64,000 bases of DNA from Takakia lepidozioides (taxonomy: Eukaryota > Streptophyta > Takakiopsida > Takakiales > Takakiaceae). The notes beneath the pieces were generated by a model, which saw only the letters and a program-made list of their open reading frames with translations, was not told the DNA's origin and searched no databases. Position numbers and translations under genes: made by a program. The DNA lies in contig CM060731.1 in assembly GCA_030704615.1 (NCBI GenBank), positions 3,906,001-3,970,000 on the forward strand, given 5' to 3'. Shown piece by piece: positions 48,786 to 60,700 of the stretch (its first letter is position 1; each line of letters starts with the position of its first letter).

Positions 48786-48919
48786 GTACAGGAGCAGCCA
48801 AGCATTAAACTTTACTGACCAACAAAAATAAATGGAATTGGAGTATGAGTGGAATTTAACTATCATGGAAATTATTGACATTAACAATGACTTACTCACA
48901 ATCAAGCATAATTTCGTAA

Positions 48920-49063
48920 TAAGCGTAATTATGCTTCCTTTAATAAACTGGCTTCAAATCATGCTTATGTCACAAACATGATTTCCAGGCCTCCTCAAAG
49001 GAAACTTTGGGATAAAAATTTATTAAATTTAAATTTAATTAATTAATTATTATTATTATTATT

Positions 49064-49106
<43 letters not shown>

Positions 49107-49553
49107 TTGAATCATGCTTGCATCACACCCAAGCATGATTTCTAGGCCTCCTCAAATGGAACTTTGAAAAACAAAACAAGCCTCGAATGGCTCGTGCTTT
49201 GGCAAAACATAAGAGGAAGGTAAAACTAGGGAGCATGACTCAGCACAACACACCAATGACAGCCTTGACACGGTGTAAGGTCCTTTGACCACATTTTCTC
49301 CGTTGACTTCAACATGATGCAAAGTCGCTCTACAAGAGAGCCAACAAAACAAAACAAAACAAAAAAGACTTCGAATTACGCAAGCATGATTTCCCTCTTC
49401 AAGGGAACTTACTTCCAAAAAAAAAAAAAAAACGGGCTTCGAATTATGCAAGCATGATTTCCAAGCCTCCTCAAAAATTTCAAAAAAAACAAAAAAAAAA
49501 ACTGGGTTCGAATTACGCAAGCATGATTTCCAGGCCTTCTCAAAAGGAACTTA

Positions 49554-49570
<17 letters not shown>
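48920..49570. repeat. Diverged repeat cluster with poly-A and ATT tracts
   Basis: Five or so imperfect copies of a segment containing CAAGCATGATTTCCAGGCC and a preceding TTCGAATTACG are spaced 65-260 bp apart. An (ATT)n run and a poly-A tract of more than 30 bases (49069-49104) lie among them. No genes. Confidence 0.6.
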
Positions 49571-49585
<15 letters not shown>

Positions 49586-49599
49586 CTTTGCAAGTAGAG

Positions 49600-50230
49600 C
49601 TGGCTGGGAACCTTGCTTCGAAGCAAAGTTTAATTTTATCCACTTCCAAGTTGAGCATTTGTCTGGTCCCAATCATCCACTGTTGCTTCTAATATTGATG
49701 GAGCAATTGGGGACGGGGACTATAGGTGCTCTATCATTCATCAGTGCTTCATTCATCTATTCTTCATTCATCACATATTCATCCAATATTCATCCATTTC
49801 CATGCAGCACGGTAATTTTCCGCAAAAAGCAAGGATAATAATCTAATTTGTGGACTTCTTGTGCGAGAAAAAATATGTACTATTGCCCTAACTTTGAAAG
49901 GTCCAGCCCGCGGTAATAGATGTGCCCTTTGGTGTCCACAGTTACAAGCCCCACGCTCTCAACGTTTGCCTACAAACGTGAGCAGAATTCTACTCACGGT
50001 CTAGCATTCCTCGAGACCGGGTGTGACATTTGAAAAACGTGCAGGATGTTTGTTTGTGGGCAGCAATCCATAGCCAGGCCAATGATCTGAATGCTGCTGC
50101 ATTCAAGGATGTATATCACCTGTTGGGGACTTGTTGAGCAAGTAATCCATGTGCTTGGAAGGGGAGGTAGCGGACCTCAAGGTGGAGGATACCTAGCCAT
50201 GATGCAAGAATGGATTGGATGATCTTGGCA
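49600..50230. other. Non-coding, repeat-derived
   Basis: Repeated TTCATCC/CATTCATC words at 49730-49800 and a GCGGTAATAGATGTGCCC motif (49910), related to other dispersed repeats here, are present. No gene is recognised. Confidence 0.35.
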
Positions 50231-50234
50231 TATT

Positions 50235-50600
50235 AACCAACATATTTTCCACTTGCGGAGCCCACGACCTAGTTTATATATTTTTGGCTCCAAAAGGCTT
50301 TGCCTAACCAGATGTTCCCAATCTGTGCAATGCCATGGAAATCCCAGGCAGACCATTGTTTTGCATATCCACAGTCCTCTTGGCTGTGGATGTTCGAATT
50401 AAGAAAAAGGTGCTGACGGATAATTTCTTTGTACGTAGAGGACTCCCTATTAATGAGGTAAGGTCTTAGTCTTCCCCAAGCCTTCTAGATGGCTTTCCAA
50501 AGAGGAGAACCTGGTTGCTTATGTTTGAATCCATTGACAATCCAACGCACTAAGCTTGACCATTGAGCATTCTTGAGGGGGGAGCTTTGAGCAACGCTGT
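50235..50600 (-). mobile_element. LINE fragment
   Basis: The minus strand reads SSLVRWIVNGFKHKQPGSPL, then WGRLRPYLINRESSTYKEI and GYAKQWSAWDF in one frame with a stop, a pattern of the thumb and C-terminal region of plant LINE reverse transcriptases. It has the same orientation as the fragment at 47.7-48.1 kb and might be a separated part of the same insertion. Confidence 0.5.
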
Positions 50601-51114
50601 TCGTCGTGACGCTACAACGCCGGCGCCCACGTAGTCGTCCACGTCCGCGTCCGTATATCACCGCGGTCCGGTGAGTCAGTCCCCTCATCCGGAGGGGAAA
50701 AGTCAAAGTCAGCCCAAAAGGTCAGACACACGGGCGGGCGGCCTGGTTACGCCACGTGGGTCTTCTGCAATAATCGTAATAATTGCTCAACAGTCGTTGC
50801 GGCGTCTTCGTCCTTTACCACTCTAATCATTGGATGTCATCTGATGAGAGAGGGCAACATGGTTGAAGGCAGAGGGCCAGGATTTTATAGGAGACATCTA
50901 GGAGGGTGATGGGCCTATAATTGGCTATGGATCGTCTATCATTTTTTTTTGAAAAGAAGCACAATGATTCATTGTGTCATCTCTTTGGGCATTTCCTGTG
51001 CAGTCTTGATGGCATTGACTAGAAGCATTCGTGTCATTTACCACTGGGAAAACGACTCATTTTGAGTCGTAAAAGTCAAAAAATTGGATCGACTAGAAGT
51101 TACAAATGACTAGT

Positions 51115-52165
51115 TACAAAAACAGGCTTTATCAAAGGCAGATTCATCCTTGACAACAGTCTGCTGGCTCATGAGGCTCATTCTTTTGGCCAAGACTCTA
51201 ACCTTGCAATTGCCATGCTTCTCCTCCACTTCGAAAAAGCTTTTTGACAAAGTAGAATGGCCTCTCTTAATGTCTACAATGCATAAAGTGGGTCTATCCT
51301 CATACTTCTGCAATTGGGTCTCAATCCTACTCAAGAATCCTTCCAGCAGAGTGCTGGCAAATGGGTACTTATCCATACCATTTCTGCTACAGCGTTCGGT
51401 GCGCCAGGAATGTCCACTCGCACCCTTTCTATTTTTGATCGTGGCTGATTCACTTGGGCATCTACTGAATGCAATGCAGACATCACTGGCCTTAATATCC
51501 CCAGCCAACATCCCAATGACCTCCACATCGAATCTTCATGTTTGTTGATGATACAGTTCTCTATCTCGACGCTAACCCTCATAACCTGGAGCAAGCCATC
51601 TCCACCTTGAACGTTTTCTGTCTGGCCTCTAGCTTCAATGTGAACTGGGACAAGACGGTGGCATTGCTGGTTGGAGACAGATCCAAATCTGGAATTGGAG
51701 ACTCCCCTACATGGGGCCAAGAGCTAGCCTGGCTTAAATGGCTCAAGGACAGAGAAAGTACCAAGCTCCTCGGTTTTCCCCTTGGTTTTAACCTATCGGA
51801 GGAGCAAAGAATTGGACCAATCATTGACAGCGTAAGCTAGTCTCCTGGGGCTCCAGGCACCTCACTCAGGAAGAGCCCTAGCGGCTAATCAGATAATTAT
51901 GGCCAACATCTGGTATTTTGCATCCGTGTGGAGCCCAAGCCCATCTTACGTAAAGGATCAAGAGAATCATTCGAAACTTTGTCTGGCGCCCAGTTCCAGT
52001 TTGCAATATGTTAGGCCAGCTATCTCATGGGCCCAAATCTACAGCCCCTGAAAACAAGGGGGTCTTAGTATGTTGGATCCAGGCAATCAAATATAGATGC
52101 TCTACTTGGAAAATGGATCATGAGACTACTAGGTCCCCATACTTCTTGGTGGAGACCCTTGGTGC
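51115..52165 (+). mobile_element. LINE reverse transcriptase fragment, frameshifted
   Basis: Reads GFIKGRFILDNSLLAHEAHS, then after a one-base shift in a T run FDKVEWPLLMSTMHKVG, QECPLAPFLFLIVADSLGHL and, in the next frame, FVDDTVLYLDANPHNLEQAI. These are reverse transcriptase blocks including the FxDD active site (Val replaces Ala). C-terminal text RIIRNFVWRPVPVCNMLG follows near 51970. It belongs to a different LINE lineage from the one in the DUF707 intron. Both ends are missing. Confidence 0.75.
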
Positions 52166-52800
52166 TTAGGCACATTGGCCCGGGGCAGCACGTGGTAGTC
52201 GACCACAGAACTTGCAGTGTTACATGCCCAGTGGCACCAACGACTGGGGAAATCGACTAAAAAACTGCGGCAATTGTCGGCGGACGAATCCACAGAGGCC
52301 ACGTGGAGAGTGTGAGAGCCGACGCGTGGCGTGGTCCGCAGTGAACTGCAATGAGGGGTATTACTTATAGTAGAAAAACGCGGAGTGGTTCTGCCCACTA
52401 GGCACTGCTTTTGCCAACTCCACTGCCATGAGGGCAGCTAGGTCATGAGCCCAGCCCCATGAGCCTGGGAGCTGAGCTCATGCTTGAATGACATGGCGTG
52501 AGCCCAGGCTCCATCTGCATGACGTGGCGTTCACGCCACGTAAGCGTGAGCATTCGCGCATGTCAGCAGATGTCAGAATACATTTGGCGAAAGAAAATGT
52601 GCTTATACCCGAGGGACCTATAACCGTGGAAATAGGCATTTACAGTATGCCGACTTATGCTGCATATTCCAAACAAACCGACAATAAAAAGAGACCCGTT
52701 TGCCCCTTCCCCTTCCCATTTCCTTTGCATCTCCCCTCACCTACAAATCCCTTCTTGTCTTTCGAGAGAGTGTTATGAGTCGGTGTACTATACAGGCAAA
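52166..52800. other. Non-coding with dispersed transposon-end-like repeat
   Basis: Positions 52440-52640 contain alternating GAGCCCAG/GAGCCTGG words, GACGTGGCGT/ACGCCACGT inverted words and CCTATAACCGTGGAAATAGG, related to 17225-17365 and 53815-53965. No gene. Confidence 0.4.
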
Positions 52801-52814
52801 ACATAAAATAAAAT

Positions 52815-53027
52815 AAAATTGCGTGTGTGGGATGGGCAGCTATAGAGCAGTACCGCAGATGCCCTGAAAACAGTGTGCGGGTTTAAGAAAAAAAAAAACC
52901 GTGTGTGGGATGGATTGGTGTAGAGAAAACGTACATCGTAGATGCCATGAAAACAATGTGCGGTGCCACACACTATTTTCGGGGCAGCTGCGGTGCAGGT
53001 TTAAATTAAAATTATTTAATTATTATA

Positions 53028-53060
<33 letters not shown>

Positions 53061-53150
53061 CCGGTGTTTGGGATGGGCAGCTGCGGAGAAAACATCAACT
53101 GCAGATGCCCTGAAAACAGTGTGCGGTGCCGCACACTGTTTTCGGGGCAT
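52815..53150. repeat. Three copies of a unit with an AAACAGTGTGCGG palindrome
   Basis: A segment with GGGATGG..CAGCT/GGTG then GATGCC.TGAAAACA(G/A)TGTGCGG occurs at about 52828-52880, 52908-52985 and 53068-53145. The third has a perfect hairpin GAAAACAGTGTGCGG-TG-CCGCACACTGTTTTC; the second is imperfect, and the first has only the left half before an A run. An (AAT)n run lies at 53025-53060. The arm core AAACAGTGTGCG is identical to the arm core in the 5-12 kb satellite. Confidence 0.75.
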
Positions 53151-53814
53151 CAGTATAGGAACCTACCTACCTCTATCCGATCATCTCAAACAATCCACCT
53201 CTAGAGATACTCCCAACTCCACCCTGGTAGCATCCGCCATCACCCCTCCCTCCCCGCCTGTCCACCTCCCTGCATGTATCATATTGTTTTCATCTATGAT
53301 TGCATATGCATGATTGGGTGCGTACATATGCCGGAACTACATACGTACGTACACAGACGGCGTTGACACATTCATCTAGCTAGGCAGACAACTATGCATC
53401 CACATCCACAAACATTTGTCCATAAGAAGTGCATTTGCTTGTGTCAAGTCAAACCACATACATTGAATTCATCCTGGCCATCCCAGAGAATGTTCCATTC
53501 AAACACAACGACATTCATCCATTTCCAAACATGCAAGGCCTTAGTATACACACCACATCTAAATCATTCTATTCCATGTGGGCGATTTTCACGTGTCCAA
53601 GCCTCAATTCCACTCCGGCTAACTTTTGGGTTTGGGAATGTGCACTGTAAGTTGCTACTACGCTTGGACTGGTAAGAAAGCTTCATGTAACCAACACACT
53701 CATTCTCTCTCATTTCGGCAATCATACACTAATCAAATCGATGCTATAACACGAGGGCGGGGGGTGGGATGGATGTAAAATATGTCGTCTACAATGACTG
53801 AAAAAGGTAAATCA
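53151..53814. other. No gene recognised
   Basis: CT/AC-rich text with short frames lacking motifs. Repeated ATACGTACGTACAC-like words near 53340. Confidence 0.3.
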
Positions 53815-53965
53815 ATCCGCGGAAATAGGTGCCTCCCGTGGAAATACGCCCTATAAGTTTGGAATTCAAAGATGATGTGACATGAGCCTATGCTAGGCTC
53901 ACGGGCTCACAGGCTCACGCCTCCAGGCTTACGGAATAGCAACCCTCCACTGCCACTATACCAGT
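53815..53965. repeat. Dispersed repeat related to 17.2 kb
   Basis: CCGCGGAAATAGGTGCCTCC begins a segment that ends with GGCTCACAGGCTCACG, CTCCAGGCTTACGGAATAGC and an ACCCTCC word, parallel to 17235-17350 in order and orientation. Confidence 0.6.
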
Positions 53966-54164
53966 TTGTTGCACTACACTAGGAAAGCACTGCAGACAAG
54001 CACTTTGTAGTAGTTTGTGTGAATTCTGCAAAGGACCTACAATCTAAACTGAAAGTATTGTTGTAGTGTTTGCTCCAAACCAGTGCATCCCACGTATAGG
54101 CAAGAAAGTAAGAAGATGGTGGATGGGACTCCTAACGTGCAACAACAATGCAACGACACACACA

Positions 54165-54545
54165 TGCAAGGGGAATTCACTAGAAGAGAAACCGGTTTTT
54201 TCCACACTTTTTGCTGTGGAATCAGCCACAGTCCACACCTGCCGTGGGTGTAAAGAACGACTAGTGCTTTCGGACACCCCGTGGACGGCCTGGCTCTCGG
54301 GTGGCCCTGTGGAAAAGTCCACGGGTGGCTTTTTTCACGGGGTGCATGGTGACATGGCCGCTGACATGGCGGATGGCATAGCTGACATGGCAGAGTGTGA
54401 AAAAAGCCAGTGTGACATGTTTCACGGTGGATTTCACACCTTGAACAAGCCAGTATGCGACACGTGTCATATTTCACACCTTCGACAAGTCACTATGCAA
54501 CACGTGTTCGTTCTTGTGTGGTGGTACGCATTAATTAATTATTAA
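54165..54545. repeat. CACTA-like terminus with internal repeats
   Basis: CACTAGAAGAGAAACCGG (54178) begins a segment with TCCACACTTTTTGCTGTGGA hairpin-like text, resembling the element end at 56737. From 54420 a unit with TTTCACACCTT, ACAAG and CACGTGT is repeated at about 54425 and 54470. No opposite terminus was located. Confidence 0.4.
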
Positions 54546-54769
54546 TTGATTTCCAATATTAAGTTTGAATATTAATGGATTTAATTTATTGTTATTATTA
54601 TGATGATTATTATTGTTATTATAGGGAAAATGGACAGTGGCCTTGATGAGAACATTCTTAAATAAAAATATTGAAATTATATTTTTAGAAATTATATTTA
54701 TTTGCTCAGATACCAAAACACACCCTTTGCAGGGAAGGAGTTTGCCTTAGTGTCTATGTTGAGTTGCGT

Positions 54770-55350
54770 CTCATACTCTCTGTAATCTAATAGGCATTCA
54801 CCTTTTTCCCTCGGTTGTCCCACCCTTGACTGGGGTCAGAAAAGCATTCATTCCACAGCTCCTCCTCATCTCTGTTACATGTTTCTGGATACTTTTCTAT
54901 TGTCACTTTGGCAGTATCATGTCAAAATCACTCCAAACTATGTACCATCTACCCATGGAGGTTTCTTGTAGCTATCCTTCCACAGGGAATCATAAGTAAT
55001 CTGGAGCTTAAAATCTGGCCCTCTTGGATGACACTCTATCCCTACTCTTTCAGCTATCTATGCCTCTGCACAGATCATGCATACATCCTTGCATTGATGT
55101 TAGCAGCTGACAATGGCAGCCTAGATTTGTTCCAGCAAACACCCAACTCAATTTATCACACCAGTTCCTATTCTCAATTGCATCTACCACTCTGTAATCC
55201 AAAGGCATTTACCTTCCAAGACGGTTCTCCCACCATTGACTGGGGTCAGAAAAATATTCATTCTACAGCTTCTCCTCTCTGTTACCTATTTATGGATACT
55301 TTCCTATTGTCACTTTGGCAGTATCATGTCAAAGTCTCTCCAAACTATCA
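54770..55350. repeat. Pair of ~165-bp direct repeats about 420 bp apart
   Basis: Copy 1 (about 54778-54945) and copy 2 (about 55190-55350) share CTCTGTAATC, TTGACTGGGGTCAGAAAA and TATTGTCACTTTGGCAGTAT, then ATCATGTCAAA. A further pair, CCATCTACCCATG(G/C)AGGTTTCTTG, links 54947 and 55513, so the whole 54.8-55.5 kb stretch is a diverged duplication. Confidence 0.75.
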
Positions 55351-55439
55351 AAGGTTCACTCAACCAGCTAACTTGCAGAATTCTTAAAACATGAAAATTT
55401 AGGGCGATTATGATAAGAGGGGAAAACAGAGTGAAATAT

Positions 55440-56290
55440 GTTGAAGAAGGTGCCTTGATTAGCATTGCCTGATTTTATCAATTGTGTCGCCGCTGCTGCG
55501 GCTTCCAGTTGACCATCTACCCATGCAGGTTTCTTGGAGCTATTTTTCCACATGGAATCACCCCTTCCCGCATCATTGCTCATAGGTCTCCAAAGCCTCC
55601 ATCCGCGCCCTTGCTGTGCATATCCTGCAATCATCGCACTCCACGACACCACATCTCGTTCAGCCATACTGTCGAACACTTCCTTTGCATCCTCGATGCA
55701 CCCACATTTGGCATATATGCAGTCCACTAGGGCAATGTTCAGAATGACATTGGGTACAATTCCAGATTTGACGATGTCACCATGGACCTCTTTGCCCTTT
55801 TCCAGAGCTCCCAGGCTTGCACATGCATTACAAACAAATGTGATGTGGTTGGGCTTCACCCCTTCGCGCATCAATTGCTCATAGGTCTCCAAAGCATTCC
55901 TACCACACCCATGTTAAATCCTGCCAACATTACATTCAACGTGATCAAAGTTCGTTGAGGCATACCGTTGAACACTCGGTGTGCATTCAAGATGCTCCTG
56001 CACTTAACATACATGTTCACAAGGGGGTTGAGGAGAAAAACACTTGGCGTGAATCCACTTTGGATAATGTGAGTGTGCACCTGCTTTCCAGCTTCCAAAC
56101 CCTTCATTTCGATGCACTTAAGCAAGAGACGGACATATATATCTGAATCTGCTGAAATGCTCCTTGGTTTAAAGGTTGTAGAGCCTCTTTCAGTCTGCCT
56201 GCCTCACAAAGCATCAAGATTCACATGCCCAAAAGAGCCAGAAGAGGCATTATGGACTCCTTCTCTTGATCATCTTTTAGAAGTTGTGGT
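55440..56290 (-). pseudogene. PLS-type PPR gene fragment, frameshifted
   Basis: PPR proteins bind organellar RNA. The minus strand reads LLLKCIEMKGLEAGKQVHTH, IIQSGFTPSVFLLNPLVNMY, NAHRVFNGMPQRTLITLN, then after a shift near 55890 YEQLMREGVKPNHITFVCNA, ASLGALEKGKEVHGDIV, VDCIYAKCGCIEDAKEVFDS and ERDVVSWSAMIAGYAQQGRG. These are alternating PPR repeats with the usual V(D/N)MY.KCG and DVVSW text. The frame is lost again near 55610, and there is no C-terminal E/DYW part. The copy is short and broken. Confidence 0.78.
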
Positions 56291-56309
56291 CATGGTTGAG
56301 GTGCCTGAT

Positions 56310-56730
56310 TTAAATCAGGGCTGCCAGGCCTGCAATGCACACAAACATGATGTGGCCGGGCTGAACCCCTTCCCCCCATCATTTGCTCATAGGTCTCCAA
56401 AGCCTCCATCCCACGTCCCTGCTGTGCAAACCCTGCAAACATCGCACTCCACGACACCACATCTCATTCAGCCATAGTGTTGAACACTCCCTTTGCATCC
56501 TCGATGCACCCACATTTTGCATACATGTCCACTAGGGTATTGTTCAAAATGACATTTGGTACAATTCCAGCTCTGAAGGTGTCACCATGGACCTCCTTCC
56601 CCTTTTCCAGAGCTGCCACGGCAGTGTTTCAAATGACATTAGGTACAATTCCAGCTTTGATGATATCCCCATGCACCTCTGTGCCCTTCTCCAGGGCTGT
56701 CAGGCCTGCAATGCATACAAACATGATGTG
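56310..56730 (-). pseudogene. Second PPR fragment with stops and internal duplication
   Basis: One minus-strand frame reads GLTALEKGTEVHGDIIKAGI, VPNVI, TGA, VAALEKGKEVHGDTFRAGIV, LVDMYAKCGCIEDAKGVF, TGA, DVVSWSAMFAGFAQQGRG and ALETYEQMM. The ALEKG..VHGD block occurs twice, so part of a repeat was duplicated. It lies upstream, on the minus strand, of the N-terminal part of the neighbouring fragment, and so is a separate copy or a rearrangement. Confidence 0.72.
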
Positions 56731-56734
56731 GCCG

Positions 56735-57700
56735 GCACTAGTACAAAAACTGGTTTTTTTAACGGCTCTTCTCACACATTTTGGTGTGAAAAAAGCGCAA
56801 GTTCACACCCCCCCTTGGTGTTAGGTTAACCTAGTCCTTTGCACCACATGTGAACTTTCTTGGTTCTGTGAAAAAAACCATCACACACCAAACTTGCACC
56901 TGATGTGGCAGTAGGCTTAGGTGGCTCTTTTGACGGATGTTTTGACGGTCGTTTTGACTGGTTAGTTCAACTACTATTTTGACTAAGTAATCTTAATGGT
57001 CTTTCTACGGTACTTATTACACCTCGGCGCCACCATGTTTGCCACATGTATGTCAAAGGGAATGCCACGTAATAGAGTCCATCAGAATTATTAAATAAAT
57101 AATAGATATTAAGGGCTCTTCTTACGGACTCTCTCACACAGATTTAACACCAGGTTCAAGTCGTGGTGTGATCGCAATGACACTAGTGTGAATACTGTCA
57201 CATCCACTGTTTTGTTCCTATTGGATGAAAAGTAAACAATTATTATTTGTTGACAAATGCCAAAATGAATAGTCATATTATTATTATTATTATTCTTATA
57301 ATAAATGGGATAGCACCCCAAAAGCCATTGGCTGCTTGATTTAATATGTAATATATTATTGTTTTAGAATTTTGATTTGTTTTGTTTCATTTAAACAAAA
57401 GCTTATTTAAAACATGGATAATAATTGTATTATGAACCACATTGACCAGTAGTAATGTTATTAATATTAAATATAGCAAACAACCAGCAAAATACCACAT
57501 TCATGTCTACACAAGTTTAATTTGGCTTGATGTGGGAAAATGAAGTTGCCTTTGAACAAGGGGATCTTGTGATCATACATGAGAATAGCAAGAGCATCAA
57601 TTCAAAAAATATTGTTGATGTCAGAAGAGCAGTTTTGTTCACCTGTCTCAGCAACCTTCAATCCATAAAGAAAACTAAACTAAACTTGTAGCATCTTCAA
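56735..57700. other. CACTA-like terminus and AT-rich non-coding sequence
   Basis: CACTAGTACAAAAACTGG at 56737, followed by poly-T and TCACACATTTTGGTGTGA, is like the end of a CACTA transposon. The rest is AT-rich with (ATT)n at 57278-57300 and no recognisable gene. Confidence 0.4.
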
Positions 57701-57702
57701 TA

Positions 57703-60700
57703 TCACGCGTGTTTAATAAACTTTTCAGACCATAAGGTGGCACTTCCCTGCGTGTCACCCAATGTGGTATGATTAGGGGTAACAGAGTAGTCCGGGTACG
57801 GCAACACAACCTCTGAAATCATGACCGATTTCACATGGATACGGTAATAGTTGTCTGGCACATTTGCTTTCGGAAATCCAGCAATATATCCCACACTTGC
57901 CCTTCTTTTTGGTGCACAAGGATCAAACAATAACACCTTGTCGCCGATCTGAAACTGCAACAAAAACCAGATTCCTATATCAGAAATGAACCCTGGAGAA
58001 CAGAGACTGACAGCTTGGCACTCCTGCAAAATGCATCCTCGTTCTTCCAGCAAACACCCCAACCCTACCTATTGCAGTACTTCCAATTCTGAATTGCATT
58101 TGCCTGTCTCTATACTCCATGCTGACATGATCAAAGGTGGAACGGTGCCATACCTTGTTGATAGCAGGTTCTGCATGGTCAACATGGATATGGTAGGACG
58201 ATGTCACAAAACTACCTTTGTAGGTTGTCAATCCTGCAGCTACACAGCGATACATAGGGGGTGTATTGATCCAGCATCAGACAAGGAAACAAAAGAGGAC
58301 AAAGGAAGTACTTACACTGTGCGGATTTTGTTGGTCACCCCATGGTTCAGTTACATCCACTATGGTTGTAGTCTGATTGATAGCACATATTGTGCTTTCC
58401 CTGCCCATTGAACGCTTCACTGGTTTCACCATCTGCATATTGAATGACACATGATCAAAAAATGAGAATAGCACGAATGACACACATTGTGAAGTAGCAT
58501 TAACAATACAAATCCACCCACGCGCCCAAGCATTGAATCTTTTGATCTCACCTTTCTTTGATTATGCTTTGTTGTTGCATCGGGAGGCAAAGTCGTTGGA
58601 ACTCTGGCAACAGGAAGCCCTGGTTCGGATGCCTTTGCAGATTGTTATGATCCACTACCCATGGCTGCAGTATTGAACAAGTAGTTGGGCTGCCCATATC
58701 TGTATGGGTGCCCTGACACATACTCAGGGATGTGTGCAGCCTTGGATACACCCTCTAACCAAGGCAGTAATTCTTTCATAAGCCTCTTGCAGTTTGGCTG
58801 ATCCCTCAACTTCCATGGATACGGGAAGATGCAATTATTTGCAGGGTTGGGTAAGCAAGTGAGTGGGGAATCATCCACCAGCAAAGTATTGGTTGGATTG
58901 TAATGGCTATAGTCCTTCCAAAACTTACATAAGTTCTTGTACATGACAGTTTTAGAAGGATTGAGAGGGTCCACCATTCCCACAGGTTGGTCACAATAGT
59001 CTTGGTGAAGCACCATCTTTGGTTGCTTCCCAGGAAACAATGCTTTCACAACTGGAAGGACATTACTCAATGACATGGAAGACCATACACCTACATCAAA
59101 AATCTGAAAGCATCGGTCCAGAAACTCCTGACACCCAGGTCTGGAGGTGACAGTGGGCTCTAGGTGTTCCCTTGTTCGTAGTCTACTCTCACATAACAAT
59201 CCATTCAAGTCAAGTATAAGGATGTGTTTCTGCCTCTCAGTTGCCGAAGGGCAATTACCAACAACTTGTACATGATTATCATGTACAAAAGACACACCTT
59301 TCTGTGGGGCACTCTGCAAATTCATGGAGACCTCACAGGCATATTGAGAGGGTAGTACATATGCCGGAAGTGCTACTGGTGTAGGGGACAACAAAACGGA
59401 TGAACACTTTGCAGTTGCCTCAACAATATGGGGGGATGGATTGAGTTCACCTTCAGACCAACCCTCCATGTCATCATCCCCCTCCATTTATGAAAGCCCA
59501 AACAATGAGCCTATTGTGTTTGGCTTTCGTGGCGGTGAAGAAACTGCCTTGAACTGGTTGAGTGGTGAGCCCATAACATGAGAAATAGTCTCATTTGTTG
59601 TGTGTGGCGCAAAGGTGGTGCATGGTGGACCTGTAGGTTCCGAATCTGGCACATTCATGCCAAGTTTAGCTGCGAGCGCAATGTTGAATGCAGCTGCTGC
59701 CTCCAGTTGGCCTACTTCCAAAGCTGCCTTGGAGCTGGCTTCCATCTGCACTTGTTTGTTTTCCATAGCATCGAGGCGAGCTGCTAGTGAACCAATTCCC
59801 TGCCCCATCACATAGAACACCTCCAAAGTAACAATTCACTACACTGACTGATGAACTAGTAAGAAAACAGAACCAAACGACAACTAGCAATGGCATGGAA
59901 ATCACTATGTAATTCACACCAGAATTGGTACTAAGTTTAATATACCGTTGTGGCTGCACTGCCTGTACACCCCGAGCCGTAGCCTTTGTCACTCCTGGCG
60001 CTACCGGCGATCTCCTGCAAACTTGGTGTACGTCCAGTCTCCTTCTCCTGTGATTGCAACAAACTTGCAAGTGTTAATGACTAGCATAGCACACTGCTAA
60101 CAGTAAAGAATTATCTAGGATAGCGTCAACGACTCCCCCTCAATAAGAGTGCTTAGTTTCTTGCTGGCGCCCAACTCTGAGAAGGCCCCCAAGTAGTAGC
60201 AATGTGTACTAATTCAATGGTGATAGGAATAGACTCTGAGCTCCAGCCAAAAAAACCCAACACATAAAGTTTGTCAATGCAAAACAATGTGGGAACTTCC
60301 TATGTTGTAAGAGAAGTATACCAGTCGTGCTACAACACCGCTGATTCCACTTCGACCTGATCGAGATGTATTCTTCACACATCCCCGCGCCTTGACACCA
60401 TTTGCCTGAAATTTCTTGAAATCAGTGGAACCCCAACTAACAACTAGTTGTGCCCATGTCTTGTCTGGCACATGATGGGGTTTGGGCAGCCCCACACTAT
60501 AGTAATTTTTGAACAGCTTATTTCGTTGGTACTTGAGCTGCCCGCAAATTGTTTTTGTAATAGCCTTTATGTTAAGACCAGGAGGTCCGTATTCCCAATC
60601 TGAAGCCAGGATCTCCATGATCTTTTCAATTAAGTGTAATGGTTGATCCTGAGCATACAATGACCAGTCCAACAAACATTGACACTGCCCTCGCAGAGCT

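Noticed and set aside
54044-54545. ORFs in the CACTA-like segment
   Set aside because: Both strands are open over the same internally repeated sequence and show no domain.
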